Shown here piece by piece: positions 1 through 7,401 of a stretch of 64,000 nucleotides of DNA. Position numbers and translations under genes: made by a program. The notes beneath the pieces were generated by a model, which saw only the letters and a list, made by a program, of their open reading frames with translations, was not told the origin of the DNA and did no database searches. This DNA is from Enterococcus diestrammenae (GTDB taxonomy: Bacteria; Bacillota; Bacilli; Lactobacillales; Enterococcaceae): the NCBI RefSeq assembly GCF_009933255.1, contig NZ_MAEI01000054.1, positions 186,001 to 250,000 on the forward strand, given 5' to 3'. Each line of letters starts with the position of its first letter. Within the stretch, counting starts at the first letter, position 1.

Positions 1-1029
1 CCTTGGACACCAGCTGACCCTCATTTGTACCAAGTGACCCTCACGGTGGATGAGGATCGCTTCACCAGTTATTTTGGCATGCGGAAGTTTTCTATTGGCA
101 AGCGCAATGGGGTAACGGTGCCGTTATTGAACAATCAGCCGGTATTTTTCAATGGCTTATTGGATCAAGGTTATTGGAGCGATGGCGGCTATACGCCCCC
201 TAGTGATGAGGCGCTGGTCTATGATATTCAGCAAATGAAGGATTTAGGATTTAATCTGCTGCGTAAACACATCAAAATCGAGCCGTTGCGGTGGTATTAT
301 CATTGCGATCGTTTGGGGATGCTGGTGTGGCAAGATTTTGTCAGTGGTGGGGGACCGGATTATCACCCGCTGGTCATTCTAGTGCTTCCTTTTATCGGTG
401 TGACTTTGAAGGATCATCATTATCGCTGGTTTGGTCGTCAGTTGGCAGCCAGTCGCCAGCAGTTTAGACAAGAGATGCATGATACGGTGAAACTGTTGCA
501 AAATGTCACCAGTCTAGCTGTCTGGGTTCCTTTTAATGAAGGGTGGGGCCAGTTTGACAGTCTTCCTGTGACAGCTGAACTACGACAGCTGGATCCAACA
601 CGTCTCATCGATACTGCCAGTGGCTACCATGACCAAGGAGCTGGAGATTTTCATAGTGCCCATGTCTATTTCAAGAAATTTCGCATGAAGCCGGATCGGA
701 AACAGCGCATCCAAGTGTTGAGTGAGTTTGGTGGCTATAGTCTCCCCGTGGTGGGTCATATGGCTTCTGACAAGCGTTTTGGGTATAAAAAGTTTCCAGA
801 CCAGGAGCGTTTTCTGACGGCTTATCTGAAACTTTTCACTGAAGAAGTATTGCCGGCTGTTTCTCAAGGGTTGGCAGGAACGGTGTATACTCAGGTATCA
901 GATGTCGAAGATGAACTCAACGGCTTAATGACTTTTGATCGGCGCGTGCTAAAAGTCGACGAAAATATTCTTCGCAAAATGAACCACACCATCGCGGCGA
1001 CCTTTCAACAACTGCATAAAGACAACTAG
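1..1029 (+). CDS. Glycoside hydrolase family 2 enzyme, 5' end outside the window
   Basis: This is the C-terminal part of a GH2-type glycosidase (beta-galactosidase, beta-glucuronidase or beta-mannosidase-like); the reading frame is open from base 1, so the true start lies upstream. What is visible is the end of the central Ig-like domain followed by the TIM barrel. The barrel has the family landmarks: the NGLLDQGYW entry strand, the GFNLLRKHIKIEP segment, FNEGWG with the general acid/base Glu, and VLSEFGGYS, where the Glu is the expected nucleophile. There is no C-terminal anchor, so a cytoplasmic enzyme acting on imported oligosaccharides is likely. The exact sugar specificity cannot be read from the sequence. 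A terminator follows directly. It may belong with the GH127 and GH120 genes further along. Confidence 0.88.
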   Translation, partial: PWTPADPHLYQVTLTVDEDRFTSYFGMRKFSIGKRNGVTVPLLNNQPVFFNGLLDQGYWSDGGYTPPSDEALVYDIQQMKDLGFNLLRKHIKIEPLRWYYHCDRLGMLVWQDFVSGGGPDYHPLVILVLPFIGVTLKDHHYRWFGRQLAASRQQFRQEMHDTVKLLQNVTSLAVWVPFNEGWGQFDSLPVTAELRQLDPTRLIDTASGYHDQGAGDFHSAHVYFKKFRMKPDRKQRIQVLSEFGGYSLPVVGHMASDKRFGYKKFPDQERFLTAYLKLFTEEVLPAVSQGLAGTVYTQVSDVEDELNGLMTFDRRVLKVDENILRKMNHTIAATFQQLHKDN

Positions 1030-1033
1030 CAGT

Positions 1034-1078
1034 AAACAGTCAGCTGGCCATCTGATGGTCTCCTGGCTGTTTGTTTTT
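1034..1078 (+). terminator. Intrinsic terminator after the GH2 gene
   Basis: An imperfect stem (AAACAGtCAG pairing with CTGGCTGTTT) is followed by a T-rich run. It starts a few bases after the GH2 stop codon. Confidence 0.75.
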
Positions 1079-1086
1079 AGTGAAAC

Positions 1087-1150
1087 TTGCCGAAAAAAGG
1101 GTCTCGTGCTATACTGAGTTTGTAATTATTGTGATATCAAAGTGATATCA
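1087..1150 (+). promoter_or_regulatory. Promoter and tandem TGATATCA operator of the SPFH operon
   Basis: A TTGCCG -35 box at 1087-1092 and a TATACT -10 box at 1110-1115 are separated by 17 bases. Just downstream of the predicted transcription start lie two perfect 8-bp palindromes, TGATATCA at 1132-1139 and 1143-1150, with an 11-bp centre-to-centre distance, that is about one helical turn. This arrangement suits cooperative binding by a small dimeric repressor; the ribbon-helix-helix protein encoded at 2239 is the obvious candidate. The binding itself is inference. Confidence 0.65.
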
Positions 1151-1175
1151 ACTCAAGCGTAGAGGAGGAATTGAA

Positions 1176-2201
1176 ACGAATGAAAAAATAGTTAATCAGC
1201 CAGCGACGGAAGAAACCTTGCTAAAAGCTAAAAATGGGATGCCCATGCTTTTATTGAATCTGGCGCTTATCGTCGTCTCGATTGCGATTTTTATCTGGGG
1301 TGTCATCCATATTGATCAGCAACAGACCCTGGCTGGGATTCTGATGGGGGTAGCAATTTTTTACTGGTGCCTACCGGTGTGGTTACTCTTTGCTGGGCTG
1401 CGAGTGGTGCATCCTAATGAAGCACTAGTGATGACCTTGTTTGGGAAATACGTAGGCACGTTGAAAGGGGCGGGTTTTTATTTTGTCAATCCTTTCATGA
1501 CCGCAGCACCAGTGCCAAAAGCGAGTCACTCTGAGCTTGCTGCAGGGGGAGAACTTGAAACCGAATCTGCTACAAGTGGGAAGAAAAACAACCCGGCATT
1601 AGTTAAAAAACGCCTCTCATTGAAAACGATGGCTTTGAGTAACAACAAGCAAAAGGTCAATGACAAATTGGGCAATCCCATCATCATCAGTATTGTAGTT
1701 ATTTGGCGAGTGGCCGATACGGCGAAAGCGATTTTTGATGTGGACAATTTTGTCGATTACCTATCCATTCAATCTGATTCGGCGTTGCGCAATATCGTGC
1801 GCCTCTATCCGTATGATGCCACTGATGATGAAGATGCCAACGAAAAGAGCTTACGAGGCTCTAGCATGGAAGTCAGTCAAAAGCTAGCAGAAGAAATTCA
1901 AAGCAAAGTAGATGTGGCAGGAATCGAGATTATCGAAGCTAAAATCACTCATTTGGCTTATGCGCCAGAAATCGCTGCGGCCATGTTGCAACGACAACAA
2001 GCTTCAGCTATCGTGGACGCCCGCCAACTAATCGTGGAAGGGGCCGTGGGGATGGTGGAAATGGCGATCGAAAAATTAAACGAGCAAAGCGTTGTGGAAT
2101 TGGATGAAGAACGCAAAGCTGCCATGGTCAGCAATTTGATGGTCGTCCTTTGTGGCAATCGGGATGCCCAACCGGTAGTCAATAGCGGCTCGTTGTATTA
2201 A
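1176..2201 (+). CDS. SPFH/band 7 membrane protein with ACG at the expected start
   Basis: The protein belongs to the SPFH (stomatin/prohibitin/flotillin/HflK) superfamily, which forms membrane-associated scaffolds. Two adjacent N-terminal hydrophobic segments (around residues 24-65) are followed by the band 7 domain, including VVHPNEALVMTLFGKYVGT, VDNFVDYLSIQSDSALRNIVR and an Ala/Glu-rich C-terminal coiled region. The start is odd. The reading frame is protein-like back to base 1176 (NEKIVNQPATEETLLKAKNG), where an AGGAGG at 1163-1168 sits 7 bases upstream, but the codon there is ACG rather than ATG. The first conventional start is TTG 1218, which has no ribosome binding site. An out-of-frame ATG at 1180 gives only three codons. 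A ribbon-helix-helix gene follows in the same operon. Confidence 0.82.
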   Translation, partial: TNEKIVNQPATEETLLKAKNGMPMLLLNLALIVVSIAIFIWGVIHIDQQQTLAGILMGVAIFYWCLPVWLLFAGLRVVHPNEALVMTLFGKYVGTLKGAGFYFVNPFMTAAPVPKASHSELAAGGELETESATSGKKNNPALVKKRLSLKTMALSNNKQKVNDKLGNPIIISIVVIWRVADTAKAIFDVDNFVDYLSIQSDSALRNIVRLYPYDATDDEDANEKSLRGSSMEVSQKLAEEIQSKVDVAGIEIIEAKITHLAYAPEIAAAMLQRQQASAIVDARQLIVEGAVGMVEMAIEKLNEQSVVELDEERKAAMVSNLMVVLCGNRDAQPVVNSGSLY

Positions 2202-2238
2202 ACTAGTAAGAAAGTATGGGGAAAAGGAGTGGCGGCAG

Positions 2239-2418
2239 TTGGATAACAAAAAAGCAAAAGCAAAAAAGCAAGTGCCACTCCGACTTTCGGCAGAATTGTA
2301 TGAGGATTTGGCAGCTTGGGCGGAAGATGAGTTTCGCAGTGTCAATGGTCAGATTGAGTATTTGCTGACGGAAGCAGTGAAACGACGCAAAAAAAGCGCC
2401 AAAAAATCGTCGGAGTAG
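2239..2418 (+). CDS. Small ribbon-helix-helix (Arc-like) DNA-binding protein
   Basis: A 59-residue protein starts at TTG 2239, preceded by an AAAGGAG at 2223-2229. After a Lys/Ala-rich N-terminus it has the beta strand QVPLRLSAELYEDLAAW and a helix pair ending EYLLTEAVKRRKK, which is the layout of Arc/MetJ-type ribbon-helix-helix regulators. The tail is Lys/Ser-rich. It lies 37 bases after the SPFH gene and before a strong terminator, so the two are most likely cotranscribed. It may bind the tandem TGATATCA sites at 1132-1150 and thus control its own operon; this is inference from the arrangement. No toxin gene is adjacent. Confidence 0.75.
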   Translation: MDNKKAKAKKQVPLRLSAELYEDLAAWAEDEFRSVNGQIEYLLTEAVKRRKKSAKKSSE

Positions 2419-2460
2419 CCCTTGGACAAAAGTGTGTTTGGGCAATGAATAGACAGGTAA

Positions 2461-2508
2461 AACGCCGGTGTCAGGCTGATAGCTCATCAGATACCGGCGT
2501 TTTTTTTG
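2461..2508 (+). terminator. Intrinsic terminator of the SPFH operon
   Basis: AACGCCGGT pairs with ACCGGCGTT around an inner stem (CTGATagcTCATCAG), followed by eight T residues. Confidence 0.9.
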
Positions 2509-2513
2509 CTCCT

Positions 2514-2570
2514 AAGTCTAATTATGTTTGGTTTTACGAACTCGCCTATTTCCGAGTCAAATCTAAACTG
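2514..2570 (+). repeat. Left-half copy of the palindromic repeat family B
   Basis: The stretch beginning AGTCTAATTATG and running through GGTTTTACGAACTCGC matches, with substitutions, the left arm of the full copy at 24885-25020 (AATCTAACAATG, GGCTTCACGAACTAGC). The central hairpin and right arm are missing. It sits directly after a terminator. Confidence 0.6.
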
Positions 2571-2689
2571 AACACTGATAGCTGATAATAGACATCTTGG
2601 TAAGGTTCGCCTTACTGCTTGTGAGTTGATGAAGGAAGAATCATCTTTTTTATAGATAAAGACTTATAAAAAAAGCTCCAAAAAGTCTG

Positions 2690-3285
2690 ATGGATAAGAA
2701 ATTAAGTGGCGTATCAAGCCGTCATTATGACGCCCGAAAAAGGTGGAATTTAGCTCCGTAAGCATTGATATGACGGTAGCTAGACCGGCAAATGCCAAAT
2801 ACAAAGCAATTTGTCATTTGCCTTTGAGCTTCAAACTTAGAGTAAGTGTCACAAGTGCCACCAACTCTAAGTAATTCATCTCAATCTTGAAAGCTACTGT
2901 CATCTCAATCCTACTGCGCAAAATTTCACCCTTTTCACGGTACATATGCTACCCAATAAGAAAATAATTTGCTGAATTTACGAAGCAAAGGGAATAAATC
3001 GATTATCGATAAAACAGGGCGGACTTGCTGGAGGAGAATGACTCGGGGTGTGGTGTTAAGGATGTTCGAGGGCTAAAAGACCATTGCGCATACAGTTGCA
3101 TCTAAGCAGAGAGCGCTAAGATGAACTAGCAAATTACTTGTTGTGTCCGATGTTTTTTGTTGGACTTACAACAAGTTTGACTTCGGCAAGGCAAATGACA
3201 ACTGTTCTTTGGTTGGCATTTACTGGTCCCATTACCACCAGAGTGATTCTCCGGAAGTAAGTCCGCCGGCTTTTGTATGTTATGA
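2690..3285 (+). repeat. Mosaic non-coding repeat family A, full copy 1
   Basis: This gene-free stretch is similar over almost its whole length to the reverse complement of 47535-48135, and from about 2905 to 3285 also to 37095-37445. Shared landmarks include ATCGATTATCGATAAAACAGG, GGAGGAGAATG, TGGTGTTAAGGATG, GCATACAGTTGCATCTAAGC, and ATTCTCCGGAAGTAAG close to the right end. It contains short hairpins such as CATCTAAGC/GCTAAGATG. Short open frames exist but are not conserved between copies, so I treat it as non-coding. I see no transposase and no target-site duplication. Confidence 0.75.
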
Positions 3286-3496
3286 AAAAGGTAGAACTTA
3301 GCGACCTAGGAATTGAGATAGCTGTAGCTGGATTGGGAAAGGCCAAACGTAAAAACGTGTTTGTTATTGCTAGTTTGTTCAGCCTTTCTTACTTGGAGTT
3401 AGTTTTTTCTTTAAGAGCAAACGGGATTTTTGCCGGATAATCTTCAAGACGTTATACTGATAGTATTTTGAAACGCAAGTTAAGGAGAGAGTGACA
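3286..3496. other. Gene-free spacer upstream of the Dus gene
   Basis: The first part (3290-3345) is a diverged internal repeat of 2740-2800: both carry the pattern GTAGAACTTAGC or GTGGAATTTAGC followed by ATTGAGATAGC or ATTGATATGAC and TAGCTGGA or TAGCTAGA. The end holds the Dus ribosome binding site AAGGAGA at 3482-3488. A plausible -10 TATACT lies near 3453. Confidence 0.5.
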
Positions 3497-4450
3497 ATGA
3501 CTAATTTCTGGCAAGAGTTACCAAAGCCTTTTTTTATATTGGCCCCGATGGAAGATGTGACGGATGTGGTTTTTCGCCATGTGGTGCAACAGGCGGGAGC
3601 CCCGGATGTCTTTTTTACTGAGTTTACCAATTCCGATAGTTTTTGCCATCCAGACGGGCTTGATAGCGTGCGAGGACGACTGGTGTTCACAGAAGATGAA
3701 CAGCCGATGGTGGCGCATATTTGGGGGGATAATCCGGATCATTTTCGCCAGATGAGCCTTGGTTTGGCGGAGCTGGGTTTTCGTGGGATTGACTTGAATA
3801 TGGGGTGTCCGGTGCCCAATGTGGCGGAACGAGGCAAGGGAAGTGGCTTGATTCAACGACCGGAGCGAGCCGCTGAATTGATTCAGGCAGCCAAAGCAGG
3901 CGGGCTACCGGTAAGTGTCAAAACCCGGATTGGCTTTACGGATATCAGTGAACTAGAGCCGTGGATTAGCCACCTTTTACGGCAAGATCTCGCCAATCTA
4001 TCGGTTCATTTGCGGACACGAGAAGAAATGAGTAAGGCGGCGGCTCACTGGGAGTTAATTCCTGAAATTGTCCGGTTGCGGGATACTCTGGCGCCACAAA
4101 CGTTACTTACCATCAATGGGGATATCCCCGATCGCCAAGCCGGGCTAGCATTGGCAGCAAAATATGGGGTGGATGGGATCATGATCGGGCGAGGGATTTT
4201 CAAAAATCCTTATGCCTTTGAAAAAAATCCGCAGCCCCATTCACAAGCAGAAATGCTGGATTTATTACGTTTACAATTGGACTTGCAGGACCAATACCAA
4301 GACCAATTACCCCGTTCCATCGTCGGTTTGCATCGCTTTTTCAAAATTTACGTGAAGGGTTTTCCCGGAGCTAACGATTTACGTATCCGTTTGATGGAAA
4401 CCAAATCCACAGATGAGGTACGCCAAGTGCTGGCGGAGTTCCAAGGATAA
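3497..4450 (+). CDS. tRNA-dihydrouridine synthase
   Basis: This FMN-dependent enzyme reduces uridine to dihydrouridine in tRNA D-loops using NADPH. The sequence shows the Dus TIM barrel: [13 protein letters not shown] at the N-terminus, [20 protein letters not shown] with the catalytic Cys, VSVKTRIGF, the SVHLRTREE strand in place of the usual IHGRT, LTINGDI, and [15 protein letters not shown] for phosphate binding. Its 317 residues are normal for the family. ATG 3497 is preferred over GTG 3491 because it lies 8 bases from AAGGAGA. It is a diverged branch, so I do not assign DusA, B or C. It is transcribed alone. Confidence 0.92.
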   Translation: MTNFWQELPKPFFILAPMEDVTDVVFRHVVQQAGAPDVFFTEFTNSDSFCHPDGLDSVRGRLVFTEDEQPMVAHIWGDNPDHFRQMSLGLAELGFRGIDLNMGCPVPNVAERGKGSGLIQRPERAAELIQAAKAGGLPVSVKTRIGFTDISELEPWISHLLRQDLANLSVHLRTREEMSKAAAHWELIPEIVRLRDTLAPQTLLTINGDIPDRQAGLALAAKYGVDGIMIGRGIFKNPYAFEKNPQPHSQAEMLDLLRLQLDLQDQYQDQLPRSIVGLHRFFKIYVKGFPGANDLRIRLMETKSTDEVRQVLAEFQG

Positions 4451-4503
4451 GCGATCCTAATTGCCAAAGTTTAGGAGCTGTTAATAACTTTCAAGTCCGA
4501 TTT

Positions 4504-4532
4504 TTGTCTCAAGTTTCGATCCGTGGTATGCT
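4504..4532 (+). promoter_or_regulatory. Promoter of the first Usp gene
   Basis: TTGTCT (4504-4509) and TATGCT (4527-4532) are separated by 17 bases. It gives a leader of about 110 bases that carries two copies of TGCTGGTGGGGGAA (4583-4596 and 4609-4622). Confidence 0.55.
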
Positions 4533-4648
4533 TAACTTGTAGAGGGAACGCTTTCTTAGTAAGGAGTGGTCCCGAAGCTGTTTGCTGGTGGGGGAAAGCT
4601 GTAGCCTCTGCTGGTGGGGGAAGGTGCAAAAAAAGGAGGGATTGGATC

Positions 4649-5080
4649 ATGGATGAGACCTATCAAAACATTTTGGTGGCGTTGGATGGTTCTCGCTTAG
4701 CAGAAAAAGCTTTTACGGAAGCAGTTCGCATTGCCTCGGCCAACAACGGTCGTTTGACGCTGATTTCCATCATTAATGACGCGGAATTAGCCACAAGTGC
4801 CTTTGCATTTTCGAAACTATTTGCTCAAGAAAAGGAACGAGCAGAGACCGAGTTATTGAAACGGATTCATGACGCTTCGCAAAAAGGTGTGATGGATGTC
4901 ATTCCTTTTGTCGAGGTGGGAAATCCAAAGCAGGTGATTATCAAATATGCCGCTGACAATGCCAGTGATTTGATCGTCATCGGAGCAACAGGAAAAGGGG
5001 CCATCACCCAATCCTTGGTGGGTTCCACGACGGCTTATGTGGTCAATCATGCCCCTTGTAACGTGCTAGTCGTACGCTAA
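4649..5080 (+). CDS. Universal stress protein, UspA family
   Basis: A single-domain Usp of 143 residues. It has the N-terminal NILVALDGSRLAEKAF strand/helix and the C-terminal ATP-binding motif VIGATGKGAITQSLVGSTTAYVVNHAPCNVLVVR, which matches the G-2x-G-9x-G(S/T) nucleotide-binding pattern. Such proteins are cytosolic dimers induced under stress or growth arrest; their exact role in Gram-positive cocci is poorly defined. ATG 4649 follows an AAAGGAGGG and is preferred over longer in-frame starts that would read through the leader. Two other Usp genes are at 14756 and 54672. It stands alone between its own promoter and a strong terminator. Confidence 0.93.
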   Translation: MDETYQNILVALDGSRLAEKAFTEAVRIASANNGRLTLISIINDAELATSAFAFSKLFAQEKERAETELLKRIHDASQKGVMDVIPFVEVGNPKQVIIKYAADNASDLIVIGATGKGAITQSLVGSTTAYVVNHAPCNVLVVR

Positions 5081-5088
5081 GCAATCAA

Positions 5089-5137
5089 CAAACAAGCCTA
5101 CTTCATCCTCAGGTGATGAAGTAGGCTTGTTTGTTTT
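5089..5137 (+). terminator. Intrinsic terminator after usp
   Basis: A long perfect stem (ACAAGCCTACTTCATC pairing with GATGAAGTAGGCTTGT) is followed by TTTGTTTT. Confidence 0.92.
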
Positions 5138-5264
5138 ACCGTCATCAGCTAGCTTTTCTCCACTTTTTCTATCTATCCTCTAACGACACTTCAGTTTTTT
5201 CTCGCTAAACTAGGGGTATCAAAAAGGTGAGGACAGTCTTAGCGGATTCACCAAATAGGAGGAA

Positions 5265-7181
5265 ATGATGACAGCAACAGCAAGAATGACCGGCCAGTTT
5301 TGGCAACAATATCAAAAAATCGTGGAAGAACATGTCATTCCTTATCAGTGGCAGGCATTGACGGATCAGCTAGAGGACACCGAGCCATCCCATGCCATCG
5401 AGAATTTTCGCTTGGCGGCAGGGCTTAGCGAAGGCGTGTATTACGGAATGGTTTTTCAAGATTCTGATGTGTACAAATGGTTGGAAAGTGTGGCTTATAG
5501 TCTGCGGAATCACCCAGATGCTGCTTTGGAGGCCCGAGCAGATGAGGTGATTACGCTGCTGGGTCAGGCCCAAGAGGCAGATGGTTATTTGAACACGTAT
5601 TATCAAGTGAAAGCTGGCTTAGAGCAGCGTTGGACCAATGTGCGAGACAATCACGAACTGTATTGTGGCGGCCATTTGATCGAGGCGGCAGTTGCTTATT
5701 TTGAGGTGACGGGGAAACGGGCTTTTTTGACCATTGCGGAAAAGTTTGCGGATTATGTCGATACGATTTTTGGACCAGAAGCAGGTAAGATCAAAGGCTA
5801 TCCTGGCCATGAGGAAATCGAGCTGGCTTTGGTTCGGTTGTATTTGGTGACAAAAAATGAAAAATACTTAAACTTGGCGACTTTTTTTGTCAATGAACGG
5901 GGCCAACAACCACTATTTTTCAATGAGGAAGCTGAAAAAGCCGGTCGGAATGCCCAAAGTTGGTGGCACGGGGATCATGAATACTCGCAAGCTCATGTGC
6001 CGATTCGTGAGCAAAAAGAAGCTGTGGGTCATGCGGTACGAGCGGTTTATTTTTATTCAGCAGTAGCGGATATTGCCCGTCTGCAGCATGACGACAGCTT
6101 GAAGCAAGCGGTAGAAACTCTGTGGGAGAATGTCGTCCAACATAAACTGTTTATCAATGGCGGTATCGGTGCCTCGGCTTGGGGAGAAGCGTTTGCCGCC
6201 AATGACGATCTGCCCAATGATACGACTTACAATGAAACCTGTGCCTCGGTGGGCTTGGCATTTTGGGCGAAACGGATGCTAGCCTTGGAGCCAAAAGGAA
6301 CATACGGGGATGTGCTAGAAAATGCTATTTACAATGGTTCGTTATGTGGGATGGACCTTAAAGGAGAGCGTTTCTTGTATGTCAATCCGCTAGAAATCAA
6401 TGGACCGAATGCTTGTCAACGCCATGATCATCGGCACGTGACCCCCAAACGGCAAAAATGGTTTAACTGTGCCTGCTGTCCGCCAAATTTGGCGCGTTTG
6501 ATTGGGGGTATCGGGGATTACTTTGTGACAGAAACCAAAGCCGGAGTTTATGTAAACTTATATGGTGCCAGCGAAACTACCGTAACCCTTGGAGGACAAG
6601 CGGTAAAGCTGACTCAAGAAACCTTGTATCCTTGGCAAGGAGCGATTCAGATTACAGTAACTACGGAGACACCTGTGACTGGCAAATTAGCCTTTCGTTT
6701 ACCTGCTTGGTCGCAAGAAAATTTCCGCTTGTTGGTGAATGGCGTCGCGGCTAGCTATCAAAATGAAGCGGGTTTTCTAGCGCTAACCCGTACTTGGAAT
6801 GACGGAGACGTGGTGGCACTGACTTTCGATATGACTCCGCGAAAAGTGTTTGCTAACTCTCGCATTACCGAAGACCTAGGGAAAGTTGCCATTACCCGGG
6901 GGCCTTTAGTCTACGCGGCTGAAGAAAAAGACAATGGTCCTCATCTAGGAACTCTGTGGGTAACGGCTGGGGAAATCGTGGCGACAGAAAATGGGGAGCT
7001 CTTGCCTCATGCTGTCTACCTCACAGTTCCTGGAAAACAGCTGCGTTCCCTAGACCAGGCGACGTATACCACGCAAGCCCCGACTTTGGAGGAGACCTCG
7101 ATTACCTTGCTGCCGTATTTCATGTGGGGCAATCGTGGGGAAGGCGAGCTGCGGGTGTGGTTGAATCAGCTGTTTTGCTGA
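5265..7181 (+). CDS. GH127 beta-L-arabinofuranosidase
   Basis: The 638-residue protein is a GH127 (DUF1680) enzyme, the family of Bifidobacterium HypBA1, which removes terminal beta-L-arabinofuranose. It has an (alpha/alpha)6 barrel (about residues 1-430) and C-terminal beta domains. The zinc and catalytic residues can be placed: Glu324 and Cys326 in NETCAS and the Cys404-Cys405 pair in FNCACCPPNLARL; by homology the first Cys of the pair is the nucleophile. There is no signal peptide, so it acts inside the cell. AGGAGG at 5257-5262 makes ATG 5268 an equally good or better start. It is transcribed alone; related substrates may be handled by the GH2 enzyme at 1 and the GH120 enzyme at 59606. 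Confidence 0.9.
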   Translation: MMTATARMTGQFWQQYQKIVEEHVIPYQWQALTDQLEDTEPSHAIENFRLAAGLSEGVYYGMVFQDSDVYKWLESVAYSLRNHPDAALEARADEVITLLGQAQEADGYLNTYYQVKAGLEQRWTNVRDNHELYCGGHLIEAAVAYFEVTGKRAFLTIAEKFADYVDTIFGPEAGKIKGYPGHEEIELALVRLYLVTKNEKYLNLATFFVNERGQQPLFFNEEAEKAGRNAQSWWHGDHEYSQAHVPIREQKEAVGHAVRAVYFYSAVADIARLQHDDSLKQAVETLWENVVQHKLFINGGIGASAWGEAFAANDDLPNDTTYNETCASVGLAFWAKRMLALEPKGTYGDVLENAIYNGSLCGMDLKGERFLYVNPLEINGPNACQRHDHRHVTPKRQKWFNCACCPPNLARLIGGIGDYFVTETKAGVYVNLYGASETTVTLGGQAVKLTQETLYPWQGAIQITVTTETPVTGKLAFRLPAWSQENFRLLVNGVAASYQNEAGFLALTRTWNDGDVVALTFDMTPRKVFANSRITEDLGKVAITRGPLVYAAEEKDNGPHLGTLWVTAGEIVATENGELLPHAVYLTVPGKQLRSLDQATYTTQAPTLEETSITLLPYFMWGNRGEGELRVWLNQLFC

Positions 7182-7224
7182 AGAAAAACAACACAGAGCG
7201 TTTGCCCATTTCTCTAGGACTTTC

Positions 7225-7397
7225 TTAATAGCAAATTATGGTGAGGTGCCAAATATCACGCACTGCCCCGATGAAGGATCAGCTGAGTCCCTTAACACGA
7301 TAAGTTAGACAATCTGTCATGTCGGGTTGATGAGTGGCATACAAAAAACTTCAACTACTAGCATCTCTCCGTGGGGCACTAGTAGTTGAAGTTTTTA
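7225..7397 (+). ncRNA. Candidate structured small RNA with its own terminator
   Basis: Between convergent genes lies a compact sequence with nested complementary blocks: GTGCCA (about 7245) with TGGCAT (7335-7340), CCCGA (about 7268) with TCGGG (about 7321), the hairpin AAGG/CCTT near 7277-7296 and GACA/TGTC near 7309-7320. It ends in the perfect terminator at 7343-7397. A possible promoter (TTGCCC, 18 bases, TAATAG) precedes it at about 7201-7230. No gene follows on this strand, so a riboswitch is unlikely and a small RNA is the better reading. I do not recognise a named family. Confidence 0.35.
7343..7397. terminator. Strong bidirectional terminator
   Basis: AACTTCAACTACTAG pairs perfectly with CTAGTAGTTGAAGTT, flanked by A and T runs, so it can stop transcription from the left and from mgtC on the right. 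Confidence 0.92.
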
Positions 7398-7401
7398 TTG
7401 T

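Noticed and set aside
1180..1191. ATG AAA AAA TAG after the SPFH ribosome binding site, as a gene start with a one-base deletion in the A run
   Set aside because: The spacing from AGGAGG is 11 bases and the alternative frame from ACG 1176 has ideal spacing and a natural N-terminus, so a lost ATG is simpler. A sequencing error in the A run remains possible.
2239..2418. RHH protein as antitoxin of a toxin-antitoxin pair
   Set aside because: No toxin-like gene is adjacent; the partner is an SPFH membrane protein.
2690..3285. Repeat A as an insertion sequence or CRISPR-like array
   Set aside because: There is no transposase frame, no clear terminal inverted repeats with target duplication, and no regular short-repeat spacing.
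3134..3690. Short minus-strand reading frames in the spacer before and over the Dus gene
   Set aside because: They lie in non-coding repeat A or are the shadow of the Dus gene, have no ribosome binding sites, and are not conserved in the other repeat copies.
7225..7397. Known riboswitch controlling mgtC
   Set aside because: The structured sequence lies downstream of mgtC, not in its leader, and does not match magnesium riboswitch motifs I know.
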